Assembly (NCBI GenBank): GCA_945900785.1
Contig: CAMDJM010000047.1
Coordinates: 1-38,610, forward strand
Length of the DNA: 38,610 nucleotides
From: Akkermansia muciniphila
GTDB lineage: Bacteria > Verrucomicrobiota > Verrucomicrobiia > Verrucomicrobiales > V1-33
Direction: 5' to 3'
Shown here: positions 24,688 through 33,562 of the stretch, piece after piece
Position numbering within the stretch: the stretch's first letter is position 1
Layout: every line of letters begins with the position of its first letter
The notes under the pieces: model-generated
Seen by the model: only the letters and a program-made list of their open reading frames with translations
Told to the model about the DNA's origin: nothing
Databases searched by the model: none
Made by a program: the position numbers and the translations under genes

Positions 24688-26114
24688 GGCGGGCCTCCTT
24701 TCCTGTCCCCGGCAGAAACAAGCGGCCGGTTTTTCCAATAATCGCGGAAGGACACCGGGGCGATTTCCGGGAGTTCACGGCTTTTGGTCCAAGCCCGGGC
24801 GGGATCCAGGATGTCTCCTTTCACCAGACCGTGGAGGGGCTGCAGGAGCCGCCCCACCCTGAGTCCGGTTTGATAGAGCCAAGGCCGCTTCATAAGGAAA
24901 GTAAAACCCTGCCAGAGCAGGCTCTCGAGCCGCCCTGGCTTTTCAGCCACAGCGTTGCGGCGGTTATGGAGCAGGTGATGATGCAGATCGATCTTCACCG
25001 GGCAGGTCTCGGTGCAGGCTCCGCAGAGAGAGGAGGCGCTGGAGAGGTGCTTCCAGTCCTGCAAGCCGCGCAGGTGGGGCGTGATGACGGATCCGATCGG
25101 CCCCTGATACGTTGTGCCATAGCTGAAGCCGCCTACATTTTTAAAGATGGGGCACACATTCAAACAGGCCCCGCAGCGGATGCAGTGCAGGGCATCGCGC
25201 TGCTCAGGATCCGCGAGGAGGGTGGTGCGGTTATTGTCCAGAAAAACCACATGCCACTCTTCCGGGCCATCCACTTCCCCGGGCTGACGCGGTCCGCCAT
25301 ACATGGTGTTATAACATGTCAGAGGCTGTCCGGTGCCGGCCGTAGCGAGCATGGGGAGAAACAAGGCCAGATCGGCCAGCCGGGGAAGGATTTTCTCGAT
25401 CCCCACCAGCGTAATCATGACCCGGGGCAGGGCTGCCGTCAGGCGGGCATTGCCTTCGTTTTCAGTGATGGAGATCATGCCGGTCTCTGCGACGATGAAG
25501 TTCGCCCCGGTGATGCCAATGTCAGCCTCGATGTATTTTTTCCGCAGGACATCACGGGCGATCATGGTCAAGGCCTCAGGATCATGGGTTTGGGCCGTGC
25601 CGAGGTGGTTTTCGAAAAGATCGCTGATCTCTTCCCGGCTCAAGTGCATGCAGGGAAAGACAAAATGATAGGGCGGCTCGTTCTTGAGTTGTTGAATGTA
25701 TTCTCCCAGATCGCTCTCGACCACCTCAAACCCGAGGGATTCGAGGAGCTGGTTGAGATGGATTTCCTCCGACGTCATCACCTTGGATTTCACAATGCGC
25801 TGTGCGTTGTGCCGGCGGATGATATCGACAATGACCTGCCTCGCTTGTTCGCTGGTGCTGGTCCAGTGCACCGAAGTGCCGCGCGATACCGCGTTCTTTT
25901 CAAATTCAGCGAGATGTTTGTCGAGTTCGTTGATGCCGGCCCATTTGGTTTCGGCAGCAGTCTGCCGGCCTTCCTGCCAATCGCGGAAAATGGCCTGCCG
26001 GGGATAGCGGGCGGCATAATATTTCGTCATCGCACTCTGGATGCGCTGACGATGGGTCAGATCGCTGGTGAGGCGATCGGCATCATTTTGAAACTGCGTG
26101 GCGTTACCGGTCAT
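24684..26114 (-). CDS. lutB: LutB-type iron-sulfur lactate utilization protein
   Basis: A 476-residue protein with an N-terminal LUD domain and a ferredoxin-like part. CIRCGACLNVCPIF gives C-x2-C-x2-C-x3-C-P, the first 4Fe-4S site. SLCGACTETCPVKIDL, with an upstream or distal Cys, gives the second. The middle contains TGANFIVAETGMISITENEGN, conserved in LutB/YkgF. It passes electrons from lactate oxidation onward. It sits between lutA and lutC with 4-bp ATGA overlaps on both sides, so this is a tight three-gene operon. Confidence 0.94.
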   Translation of the reverse strand: MTGNATQFQNDADRLTSDLTHRQRIQSAMTKYYAARYPRQAIFRDWQEGRQTAAETKWAGINELDKHLAEFEKNAVSRGTSVHWTSTSEQARQVIVDIIRRHNAQRIVKSKVMTSEEIHLNQLLESLGFEVVESDLGEYIQQLKNEPPYHFVFPCMHLSREEISDLFENHLGTAQTHDPEALTMIARDVLRKKYIEADIGITGANFIVAETGMISITENEGNARLTAALPRVMITLVGIEKILPRLADLALFLPMLATAGTGQPLTCYNTMYGGPRQPGEVDGPEEWHVVFLDNNRTTLLADPEQRDALHCIRCGACLNVCPIFKNVGGFSYGTTYQGPIGSVITPHLRGLQDWKHLSSASSLCGACTETCPVKIDLHHHLLHNRRNAVAEKPGRLESLLWQGFTFLMKRPWLYQTGLRVGRLLQPLHGLVKGDILDPARAWTKSRELPEIAPVSFRDYWKNRPLVSAGDRKGGPP

Positions 26115-26827
26115 GATTGAACAAGAATTTCTGCGAGATGAAGGGTCTTGAGAGGACGGCCCTGCCGGTCCAGCAAGCCCTTGAGGTGCATGAGACAGCT
26201 GGAGTCATTGGAGACCATATAGTCCGCCCCGGTTTCAGCGGCGGAGGCACATTTCACCTCTCCCATGGCTGTCGAGATGGAGGCAAATTTGGTAGCAAAG
26301 GTGCCGCCAAATCCACAGCAGGTTTCGGCCTCGGTCATTTCGACGAGTTCCAGCCCGCGGACATGTTTCAGCAGTTCGCGCGGCGGTTGTTTCCCCAGCA
26401 TTTCCCGGAGGCCGTGGCACCCATCATGGAAGGTCACCTTGTGAGGAAAGGAAGCTCCCAGATCCGTAACCCCCAGCTGATTGACGAGGAAACCGGAGAA
26501 CTCAAAGCATTTGGCCGACAAGGCGTTGGCGGCGGCTTCCTCCGGTTCTCCGGCGAAGAGTTGCGGATAAAAGGACTTCAGCATTGCTCCGCAGGAGCCG
26601 CTGCCGATGACGATAGCCCCGGCATTTTCGAGCCGCTTCAATACCGGCCGGGCCAGCCTGCGGGCCTCCGGCCAATAGCCACTATTAAACGGAGGCTGCC
26701 CACAGCAGGTGAGTTCCCCGGGGAACTCGATGGTGTGGCCCAGTTTTTCGAGAATCTGCACCATGGCCATGCCGACTTTCGGATAAATAGCATCAATGAA
26801 ACAGGGTATGAACAAGGTAATTTTCAT
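26111..26827 (-). CDS. lutA: LutA-type cysteine-rich lactate utilization protein
   Basis: A 238-residue CCG-domain protein related to the glycolate oxidase/heterodisulfide reductase iron-sulfur subunits, first gene of lutABC. Two cysteine-rich motifs are visible: ELTCCGQPPFNSGYW and AETCCGFGGTFATKF, each with the CCG core. SGSCGAMLKSFYP, TFHDGCHGLREM and SNDSSCLMHLKGLL supply further family Cys residues. The length matches LutA/YkgE. The promoter should lie in 26828-26929, where I see no clear regulator site. Confidence 0.94.
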   Translation of the reverse strand: MKITLFIPCFIDAIYPKVGMAMVQILEKLGHTIEFPGELTCCGQPPFNSGYWPEARRLARPVLKRLENAGAIVIGSGSCGAMLKSFYPQLFAGEPEEAAANALSAKCFEFSGFLVNQLGVTDLGASFPHKVTFHDGCHGLREMLGKQPPRELLKHVRGLELVEMTEAETCCGFGGTFATKFASISTAMGEVKCASAAETGADYMVSNDSSCLMHLKGLLDRQGRPLKTLHLAEILVQS

Positions 26828-26929
26828 TTTACCGGGGCAATGGGTGGAGGTTCATGAGGTGGGAAGGTTGGGCATTTTGGAAATATGGCAAAGGGCATTC
26901 TCCCACCGGGAAGCATAAAAAAAGCCCGG

Positions 26930-28675
26930 CTATTCACGGAAGGCCGCGCGATAGTTGAACCGGTCGTTCGGCGCAGTATCGCCGTGCAGGGTGAACGCGG
27001 CGGCAGGTCCGCCGGCTGGAATGTTATCGAACCATTTGAAGTCGCAGTGGTCTGCGTCTGCCGCCAGCTTCAGGGCGGCGCGGGGAATGGATAGTTCCAA
27101 TTCGTTGTTCGTCCAGGCGATGGGAATTTCGGCGGCCACCGGAAGGGAAGTGCCATCGGAAATGAATTTTTCGAGAGTGCTCCTTCCGCCTTTCACGGTT
27201 CGCCGGTTCACGATGAAATCATAGCCCAGCCAACCCGTGGCGGGATTGGCATCGGTGTCGAGGCACAATTGCATCCAGTCAGCCGCAGGTGCCGTGAGCG
27301 GAGCGCGGCTGCGGATGTAAAAAAACAGGCTGTCAGCATCCGTGGTGACTTTAGCCACCGCGAGGTCATTGCGCGCGGTGTGATCAACAAAGGCCGGCTG
27401 CCCCTGCCAGCCGGAATGATCGCGCAGGACCGTGTCGCCCAGCGTATCCCGATACTCAGGAATGGCTGCCTTCCACCCGGCAAATTCACCATCGATTTTG
27501 ACAGGGAAATTATTTACGACTGACAGCGGCCGGGTTCCCTTGTAGCGGCGGATATTCGCCACCATCTGATAGAAATAAGCATCGCCAAAGCCGCCCTTCA
27601 TGGGTTCGATATCGCGGCTGTATTCTTCTGAAAACTGATCCACGAAGTAGGTCTCCCCGGGCTTCAATTTCCGGCCTGCCATGCTCAGATCGCCCCTCTC
27701 ATCAATAAAGCGCTGCGCGACCCATTCGTTCCAACCAGTGATAAAAACAAACGGCGGTGCGGCTTCGAGAGCACGCTTCCATTGCTCCTCAAAATACAGA
27801 CCTTGAGCGGTTCTCCATTCTCCCGGGGGAGGCTGCCTGCCATCATGAAAACTGCGTCCGATATTGGAAACGGGATGCTCTGCGGAGCAGACCACGATTT
27901 GCTCCGGACGGTCCGGGCTTTCCGTCCAGCCTGGCGTTTGCGGGGTGTGATCCAGCCACGGCCATCTGTCCCGGCCATCCCCAAACCAGGCTTGCCCCTT
28001 CGTCCACGCCCAGGAATGACGGATGGTAAAGAAGGATTTCACTGCTTCACTGAGTCCATCCGGAGGTGTCAGGATGAGTGGCTTGCCGAGCCACTGGAAC
28101 CAGTTTTCCCTGAAGCGCCCCGGCCTGTAGAAGGTCTGATAGAGATGCTCCACGGTGCGGGCACTGCTGCTGTTCGCCAGAAAGGCAATTTGTGGCACTT
28201 TTTGACCGGCCGCACGCATTGAGGAGAGGACTCCGCAAAGGCGGTCGCGCACCGGATCATAAGTCAGCGCATTGGTCACATCAAGGAAAAGCACGTCGAT
28301 GCCTGCGTCGCTGAGCATCTGCATGTGCTTGTGAAGCACGAAGACATCGTCCTGACGGTAATAGCCCAACAGTGGCTCGCCCCAATGGTGAAACGAACCG
28401 GGCGGTCCGTAGGCCGGATTGACCGGATCGGCCGCCATGATTTTCGTGAGGTCGTAGATGGGATTTTGCCCCTCATTCCAGAGGAAGTAAAAAATCCCGG
28501 CAGTGCGGTTCAGCTTCAAATCCCCAGTCCCGGCGTGCGTCGGCAGGGAGCGGCCCAGGCCATCCGTGGCAACCCAGGTATCCGGCTGGATGTCCCAGGT
28601 CACTTGAGCCTGGGTCGGGGCCACGTGAATGCCCAGGACGAAAGGCAAAGCAAAGATCGGGAATGGACGGGACAT
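26930..28675 (-). CDS. Secreted GH71/GH99-like glycoside hydrolase with CBM9-like tail
   Basis: About 581 residues. The signal peptide is SRPFPIFALPFVLGIHVAPTQAQ. ATG 28675 and 28690 are both possible; neither has a Shine-Dalgarno. The main domain resembles the GH71/GH99-like barrel proteins of Planctomycetes and Verrucomicrobia. It includes AGIFYFLWNEGQN, the FHHWGEPLLGYYRQDD segment, DAGIDVLFLDVTNA and FITGWNEWVAQRF; acidic residues on these strands could be catalytic. The C-terminus (SLFFYIRSRAPL, then WMQLCLDTDANPATGWLGYD) is CBM9/DOMON-like and suggests carbohydrate binding. The true glycan is unknown. It is separated from the ligase relics upstream. Confidence 0.75.
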   Translation of the reverse strand: MSRPFPIFALPFVLGIHVAPTQAQVTWDIQPDTWVATDGLGRSLPTHAGTGDLKLNRTAGIFYFLWNEGQNPIYDLTKIMAADPVNPAYGPPGSFHHWGEPLLGYYRQDDVFVLHKHMQMLSDAGIDVLFLDVTNALTYDPVRDRLCGVLSSMRAAGQKVPQIAFLANSSSARTVEHLYQTFYRPGRFRENWFQWLGKPLILTPPDGLSEAVKSFFTIRHSWAWTKGQAWFGDGRDRWPWLDHTPQTPGWTESPDRPEQIVVCSAEHPVSNIGRSFHDGRQPPPGEWRTAQGLYFEEQWKRALEAAPPFVFITGWNEWVAQRFIDERGDLSMAGRKLKPGETYFVDQFSEEYSRDIEPMKGGFGDAYFYQMVANIRRYKGTRPLSVVNNFPVKIDGEFAGWKAAIPEYRDTLGDTVLRDHSGWQGQPAFVDHTARNDLAVAKVTTDADSLFFYIRSRAPLTAPAADWMQLCLDTDANPATGWLGYDFIVNRRTVKGGRSTLEKFISDGTSLPVAAEIPIAWTNNELELSIPRAALKLAADADHCDFKWFDNIPAGGPAAAFTLHGDTAPNDRFNYRAAFRE

Positions 28676-28713
28676 GAAGGAGGGGACCATCTGAAGAGCG
28701 CGGAAAAACCGGA

Positions 28714-28869
28714 TTAACCGCTGTTCTCCTGCATCAGGGTGAACGGATGGCCGGGGAGGATGTTATCGCGGGAGATTTGAAGTTTGCCGGATCTGCCCGC
28801 CCCGGATTCCTCCGCAGCAGACTTCAGGGTGCCGTCCGGCGATTCCGTCAGGTGACGGGGCGGCTGAAT
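28714..28869 (-). pseudogene. Remnant small reading frame without a standard start
   Basis: A 51-codon frame immediately downstream of the ligase reads IQPPRHLTESPDGTL onwards and ends GHPFTLMQENSG. Its composition and codon pattern look protein-like, but the frame has no ATG, GTG or TTG at a suitable place: its 5' end is an ATT codon at 28869-28867, and an in-frame TAA lies a few codons farther up. It may be a gene that lost its start, or a displaced C-terminal fragment of the ligase. I do not recognise the family. Confidence 0.35.
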
Positions 28870-28882
28870 GCTGCGGGACGGG

Positions 28883-31057
28883 TTATTGTTTTACAAATCC
28901 TTTCGTCACCCCGTCCTTGAGGGCGGCAGCAGTCAGGGCTTCGGCCCGTTCCGGGGTGAGGCCTGCATCGACGCTGACTTTGAGAGGATCCTTCCGTTTG
29001 GCCGAGTAATCCGTCCAATAAACCAGGAAAGGAATGGTATCCGGCCCGGTTTGGGAAGTGACGACCAGCTTGCGGACAGCATCGCCTTAAACATAGACTT
29101 CCCGGCGGATGATGGCGGGCGGCGTGCTGTTTTGGTTTCTGGTTTCAGGACGGAGGATATCCCGCCCGGTTTGCGCGAAGCGGGCCCCACCTCCAGCCAG
29201 GGTCTTGTCGGGTCTTAATTGCCGGAAGGTGGCGAAAACCAGACGCGGACAGGGGGCGAGACCGGAGAATTGATATGCTGTGCCATCCCAGGCAAGGGTT
29301 TGAGTGAGGTTTTCGCGTTCGTTGTTGGTCGTGACAAGGTCCTCGCCCCGCAATTCCAGCATGATTTCAGGACGGACAAACTGGATTTCCCGGCCATCGG
29401 AATCCGTCATGGCCACAGGAGCAGGCACGCGGAGGGTGGGGAATACATCCAGAAATTGGCGTCGCTGCTCAAGCGAGAGACCGGAGCCGACCCGGGCAAA
29501 GGTCTGCATAATCCCGTCGCCATCGTGTTTTTCGGGATACGTCTGGGACGTAAGGAGAGAGGTGACTCCCGGGCTCCCATCCACGTCACCTTCGACAAAA
29601 CCGATGACCACGGCATCAATCGTGATTTCCGGTTTGATCTTGATGATCTCAAGGCGTGCGGGACGGCGGATGACGAGACCTTCATCGCCAGCCTGAACGA
29701 TGTTTTGAAAATAGCTTTGGATTTCGTTCTCAGGCAGGATGCGGCCCTCCGGTCGGTGGCATCTGGTGCTGGCGTCAGTGCCCACCAGGGTGGCCATCAG
29801 ATCCCAGGTCGCCGTGAAATTCTCCTGATGCGCGCGGAGGTCACGGCCATCCAGCATGATGATATAAAAGACGGCCAGCTTCAGGAGCGCGGGGTCATCC
29901 GCCACTGCCTGATGGGAGATGCGGTTTCCATCCAGGCTGCGGGGGCGGGCGGTGCCTTCCCGGCGGGGAAGATAGAGTTCACCACGGAAAAGGGCACGCT
30001 GAATCCCGGCGGCTTCCATGCGCGCCGCGAATTCATCCAAGGCAGGCAATCCCATCCTGACTCCTCCTGCCGGGGCATTGAAAAGCGCGGCAGGCTGCCC
30101 TGTTTGCCAATGCAGAAAAACGCCCTCCCCATCATACTTGAGGTTGGCGAGCAGCGGCGCCGATCCGGGAAATCTTTTGGCGATCTGATCCGCTGGCAGG
30201 GAAGTCATTTTGCGGATGACTTCATTTTCATACTGGGTGGCTACCCCCAGCAGGATGTGATCGGTGACGGCTCCGGCCCGGGCAAAAGGATAGGGACCCT
30301 TGCGGATAGGGAGGAGTGATTCGTCAGTGATGCTTCGGAAGGGGCAAAGGTTTGAGGGAGTTTGAGTTCCTGGTCACTGAGCAGCAGGAGCAGTTTATAC
30401 TGTCCATCATCCGGGTTGGAGCCTGGCTGGATTTCACCATGGAGGAAGCCACGGTAGGGAGTGCCATCATCACGGATGACGAGCGGCTGATTGCCTTTGA
30501 GCCCGGCCCCGGTGGTCATCATTTCCTGCTTTTCGTGCAGGTCCCGGGCGATGTGATATAGGAAGTCGCGGGTGACGCCGTCCTCATGCACGATCTGCAG
30601 GGAGGCTTTCCAGACAAATCCGGTGAGGGTGGGGATAAGTGGCAGGCGCTTGCCAGCTTTGACAGGATGCAGGTCATCCAGATTGCGCTTCCGGGAAAAG
30701 ATGGGGACGGCGTTCTTTTTCCTGACCATCCGGCCCATACACGATGTCCACCTCGCGGAAATCTCCCACCGGCCGGGGCACCTCTGCGGCAGGATCAAAC
30801 CAGGCGGCCGTGAGGTCCTCCGAAAAAACGGTTTGCCCGGCTCCTTCCAGCCTCAGTTCAGGGTCTCCGGCGATCAGGAGTTCGGCGGAGAGTCCGGCGG
30901 GGTTAATGCGGGGATTGACTCCATTCCTGATCCTGACAGATTTTACCGCGCCCCGGGCGGTGCGGAGAGAGACCACGGACTTGGACCGGGCGGCAGGCAG
31001 GGTGTGAAGGGATACCCTGGCGGTTTTTCCCTGGTGTTTCAAATGAAGAGTCAGCAT
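28883..31057 (-). pseudogene. Disrupted ATP-dependent DNA ligase
   Basis: Three minus-strand frames join into one protein of about 724 residues. The first, from ATG 31057, shifts near the A5 tract at 30716-30720. The second shifts near 30300-30345. The third holds the ligase core: motif I NLKYDGEG (adenylated Lys), RGELYLP (III), MLDGRDL (IIIa), EGLVIR (IV), IKIKPEITIDAVVIG (V), then an OB-fold segment (RVGSGLSLEQRRQF, FVRPEIMLELRGED). An in-frame TAA at 29087-29089 is followed by 67 more open codons, GDAVRKLVVTS to GFVKQ, ending at 28883. The first about 250 residues are unknown to me. Alternatively a shortened ligase could still be made from ATG 30208 (373 residues). Confidence 0.75.
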
Positions 31058-31073
31058 AACAGATGTGGCAGAA

Positions 31074-31641
31074 TTAAATCATGGCGAAGTCCAGTTCCTC
31101 GTCTTCATCCCCGGCGGCATCATCGGCATCGAAGAAGGAATAGGCGACGCTGAGGCCGACGAAGACCGGGCTGCGGCGGACCCCGCAGAGAAGCCAGGAT
31201 TCCCCAGTTTTGACCAGGATCAGGGCTTCCTTGGGTTGGACGGATTTGCGGTAGTTGAATTCGGTTTGGTAAAGCCCTGGAGGCAAGCCGGTGGTGTCGA
31301 GAGGATAGACATCAGCCACATTGAATCCAGCCAGGGCGCTCCATGGCAGGGGAAGCAGTGGGGCCTCCCGATCGAAGGAGCTGGGGACGGGGACGGCTTC
31401 CGCGCCATCAATGTCGGTGATAACCTCTTCGACCGGCGTGCCTTCCGGGTCCAGCTTAACCAGAGTCATTGCCGAACGCTGGAGCAGGCCTCCCATCCGG
31501 ATCCAGATAGCCCCGGGAGAGCGCGGTGCCATCCTTCTCCGCAATATAACGGGAATAACCGTAGAGGGCCTTTTTTTCCACGCGGGTGCCGGGTTGGGCG
31601 GTGATGGGTTGACCGTTGAATAGAAATTTGATTTCCTTCAT
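31074..31641 (-). pseudogene. Frameshifted partner gene of the DNA ligase, unknown function
   Basis: From ATG 31641 one frame reads MKEIKFLFNGQPITAQPG to RGYLDPDG. The continuation GLLQRSAMTLVKLDPEG lies in the +1 frame and runs to the stop at 31074. Removing one G from GGG at 31492-31494 rejoins them as a protein of about 188 residues ending in an acidic tail (DADDAAGDEDEELDF). It lies 16 nt before the ligase start in the same direction, so the two were probably an operon. I do not recognise the family. The single shift could be a mutation or a sequencing error, but the neighbouring ligase carries more lesions. Confidence 0.65.
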
Positions 31642-31861
31642 GCAGGTGGGATCTCTCCACTACCGCTGGCAGGGTGTCCATTAAAAAACCCGGGGAGTGA
31701 CTGAATTTTCCGGGCATTTTCCCTGATAGCACAGCTTGCACGGAAGAATGGACCCTTCCATCCTGTCAATTAGGATGTGCCTCCATTGAACTTTAAGGCT
31801 GCCCCGGGCCTACCGGGCGGAAAGGTGCTATGAAAAAGCGGTCCTGGAATGTGAGCGGCAG
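31642..31861. other. Intergenic region upstream of the ligase relic
   Basis: About 220 bp between the minus-strand partner gene start and a small forward frame. It should hold the promoter of the former ligase operon. I see no clear boxes, and no strong repeat. Confidence 0.3.
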
Positions 31862-32080
31862 ATGGAATGGCATTCCCTGGCCCCGGAACTCTGGGCGGAG
31901 CTGATCCTGGCGAAACGCTGCGGGGGTCTGGGTGGCGGTCCGGAGGAGGAAACCATCCGTAACAGAGCCTTGGAATGCCTTGGCATGATTCACCGGCCTT
32001 CCCTTTTTGACAGGATGCTCAGGGACCGCAATAATTTGCCGGAATTTCCGGCTGGCTTGGCGTCCCAGTTCGAACGCTGA
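31862..32080 (+). CDS. Small hypothetical protein or gene fragment
   Basis: A 72-residue frame starting MEWHSLAPELWAEL and ending AGLASQFER. It looks helical and charged, and the same frame stays protein-like for about 24 codons upstream (RAYRAERCYEKAVLECERQ) with no usual start until an in-frame TGA at 31787. So it could be the tail of a decayed gene rather than a complete one. No family is recognised. It ends 2 bases before the convergent stop of the next gene. Confidence 0.35.
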   Translation: MEWHSLAPELWAELILAKRCGGLGGGPEEETIRNRALECLGMIHRPSLFDRMLRDRNNLPEFPAGLASQFER

Positions 32081-32082
32081 GG

Positions 32083-33420
32083 TTAGGGGGCGAAACGCAT
32101 GCGCAGAAAGACCTGGCCCGACTTCAGCCCGGCATCCGATGCTACAACACGGATGGTTTCCGTGCGGTCAGTGCGGGAAATAATTGCGAGGGGCCGGGGA
32201 CTCCATGACGTTAAATCACTGGATTCCTCCGGGATGTAGCGCACTCCGGTAAGGAACCGGGGCCGCACCAGCGTAAAACCAGCATTAATGCCATCAATGG
32301 AGAGGGGGGACTCTTCGGACGAAATGCCAGGCTGGGTGCCCATGGCGTATTCCGCAAAATTGCTGGATCCATCCTGATCGGCATCCTCATTGGGAGCAGC
32401 CGCCCCTGAGGCAATTTTCTCCGGGGTAAACTGCTGCTGGACCCAGGTATCAAAAGTTGGAGGATTGATGGTGAGAATGCCCTGGCCCGTTCCTTCGGTG
32501 CTGGTAGGACCGGCAGTGGCCGTGACCTGATATTGACCGGGAGCCATGGGGGCCGTTTTTGTAGCGGCAGTGGTAGCCCTGAGCCGCGCCACCGGACCGT
32601 TTATATTGGTCCACCCATTGTTGGGATAAAACCAGTTCGAGCTGGTGACACGCAGAACGACATCCGGGTTTACATCTTCTCCCACTGTAGGGGCAGCTGC
32701 CCCTACTGCCACATTCAGGGAGTTCCAGGGGCCATGGGCATTCAGAGGTTGAAACCCGGAGGTCTGCGTGTTGTAATCCACCGTGATCATGACCTGCTCT
32801 GGAAGGGTCGTATTGCCCGTGAAATCAAAGATCGTTTTGAAGGCATAGCCATTGAAGGGCCAGGGCTGGCCATTGGTTTGCACCAGCGGGCGCCATGGGA
32901 TCAGGACATTTTTTGTAACCGATGCCAGAAAAACTATCCGGTGCGCAGGGGTCACGGTATGAAGAGTGAGCGTGATGGGGTGGAGATAGCCCGCTGGATT
33001 TGCCGCTGCCAAGGCAGGAAAGTCCGACGCTTTGGCCCAGGTCACCATGAGGACTTCGCAGGATTGGAGATTCCTTGCGGTGCCTCCGAGGCGCACGTAG
33101 TTCCCCAAAGCATTGATTTTCTGTCCGGAGAAAGCCACGCTACCTGTCGAAAGCGGGAGTGCTGCCGGCATGTTATCGAAAACAACTTCGGACTGCACCC
33201 CTTGATTTCGCCCAGCGATATTGCGGTAGACAGGGGTCGTGGAAAGACCTGGCGGAACGGTATTGATGACAGGACTCACCGGATTGCCCGTATAATCCTG
33301 AACCAGTTGGGTAATTACCACTTCGGCAGCCGGCAAGGTGGCGGTCTGGTAAAGCCCTAAACATAGGGAAAGCAGCATCCACTCCGGGGAGCGGCGGGTG
33401 GACAAGGCTGGAATAGGCAT
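32083..33420 (-). CDS. Secreted hypothetical protein with verrucomicrobial C-terminal tail
   Basis: 445 residues. The N-terminus has a basic stretch and hydrophobic core (MLLSLCLGLYQTATLPAA), a likely signal peptide. The body is beta-rich with no recognised catalytic motif; segments such as VMITVDYNTQTSGFQPLNAHG suggest an extracellular beta-sandwich. The C-terminal part has the NEDADQDGSSNFAEYAMG loop, a probable Ca-binding D-x-D-x-D-G, followed by beta strands and a final VFLRMRFAP. This tail resembles those of the metalloprotease and the cyclophilin in this window. It lies 142 bp downstream of the DUF1549/1553 gene on the same strand. Confidence 0.75.
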   Translation of the reverse strand: MPIPALSTRRSPEWMLLSLCLGLYQTATLPAAEVVITQLVQDYTGNPVSPVINTVPPGLSTTPVYRNIAGRNQGVQSEVVFDNMPAALPLSTGSVAFSGQKINALGNYVRLGGTARNLQSCEVLMVTWAKASDFPALAAANPAGYLHPITLTLHTVTPAHRIVFLASVTKNVLIPWRPLVQTNGQPWPFNGYAFKTIFDFTGNTTLPEQVMITVDYNTQTSGFQPLNAHGPWNSLNVAVGAAAPTVGEDVNPDVVLRVTSSNWFYPNNGWTNINGPVARLRATTAATKTAPMAPGQYQVTATAGPTSTEGTGQGILTINPPTFDTWVQQQFTPEKIASGAAAPNEDADQDGSSNFAEYAMGTQPGISSEESPLSIDGINAGFTLVRPRFLTGVRYIPEESSDLTSWSPRPLAIISRTDRTETIRVVASDAGLKSGQVFLRMRFAP

Positions 33421-33501
33421 AAAGGTCGCTCATTTACAGGCAGTCCTGCGACAGCCCTTGGGGCAAATACAGACTCCGCGCCATTTCCGCAAGCGGTTTT
33501 T

Positions 33502-33518
33502 ACGTATCCGCGTCAGCG
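33502..33518 (-). promoter_or_regulatory. Motif shared with the DUF1501 upstream region
   Basis: ACGTATCCG (33502-33510) followed by CGTCAGCG lies about 85 nt upstream of the 33420 start. The same 9-mer followed by a TCAGCG lies at 38205-38226, upstream of the DUF1501 gene. On the minus strand these read CGCTGA then CGGATACGT, with different spacing (2 versus 7 nt). It could be a common regulator or sigma-factor site; two copies are weak evidence. Confidence 0.25.
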
Positions 33519-33562
33519 CGCAGCCCTTATCTGGATGTTTATGCCGTTTATTCCTCCTTTAT

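Noticed and set aside
26900..26936. AAAAAAAGCCCGGC near the end of the glycoside hydrolase gene as a terminator
   Set aside because: The matching inverted half is missing; only a 5-bp CCGGG/CCCGG pair with a long loop can be made.
30241..30798. Programmed ribosomal frameshifting in the ligase gene
   Set aside because: The shifts go in different directions, lack classical slippery sites and stimulatory structures, and are accompanied by a nonsense codon; decay is simpler.
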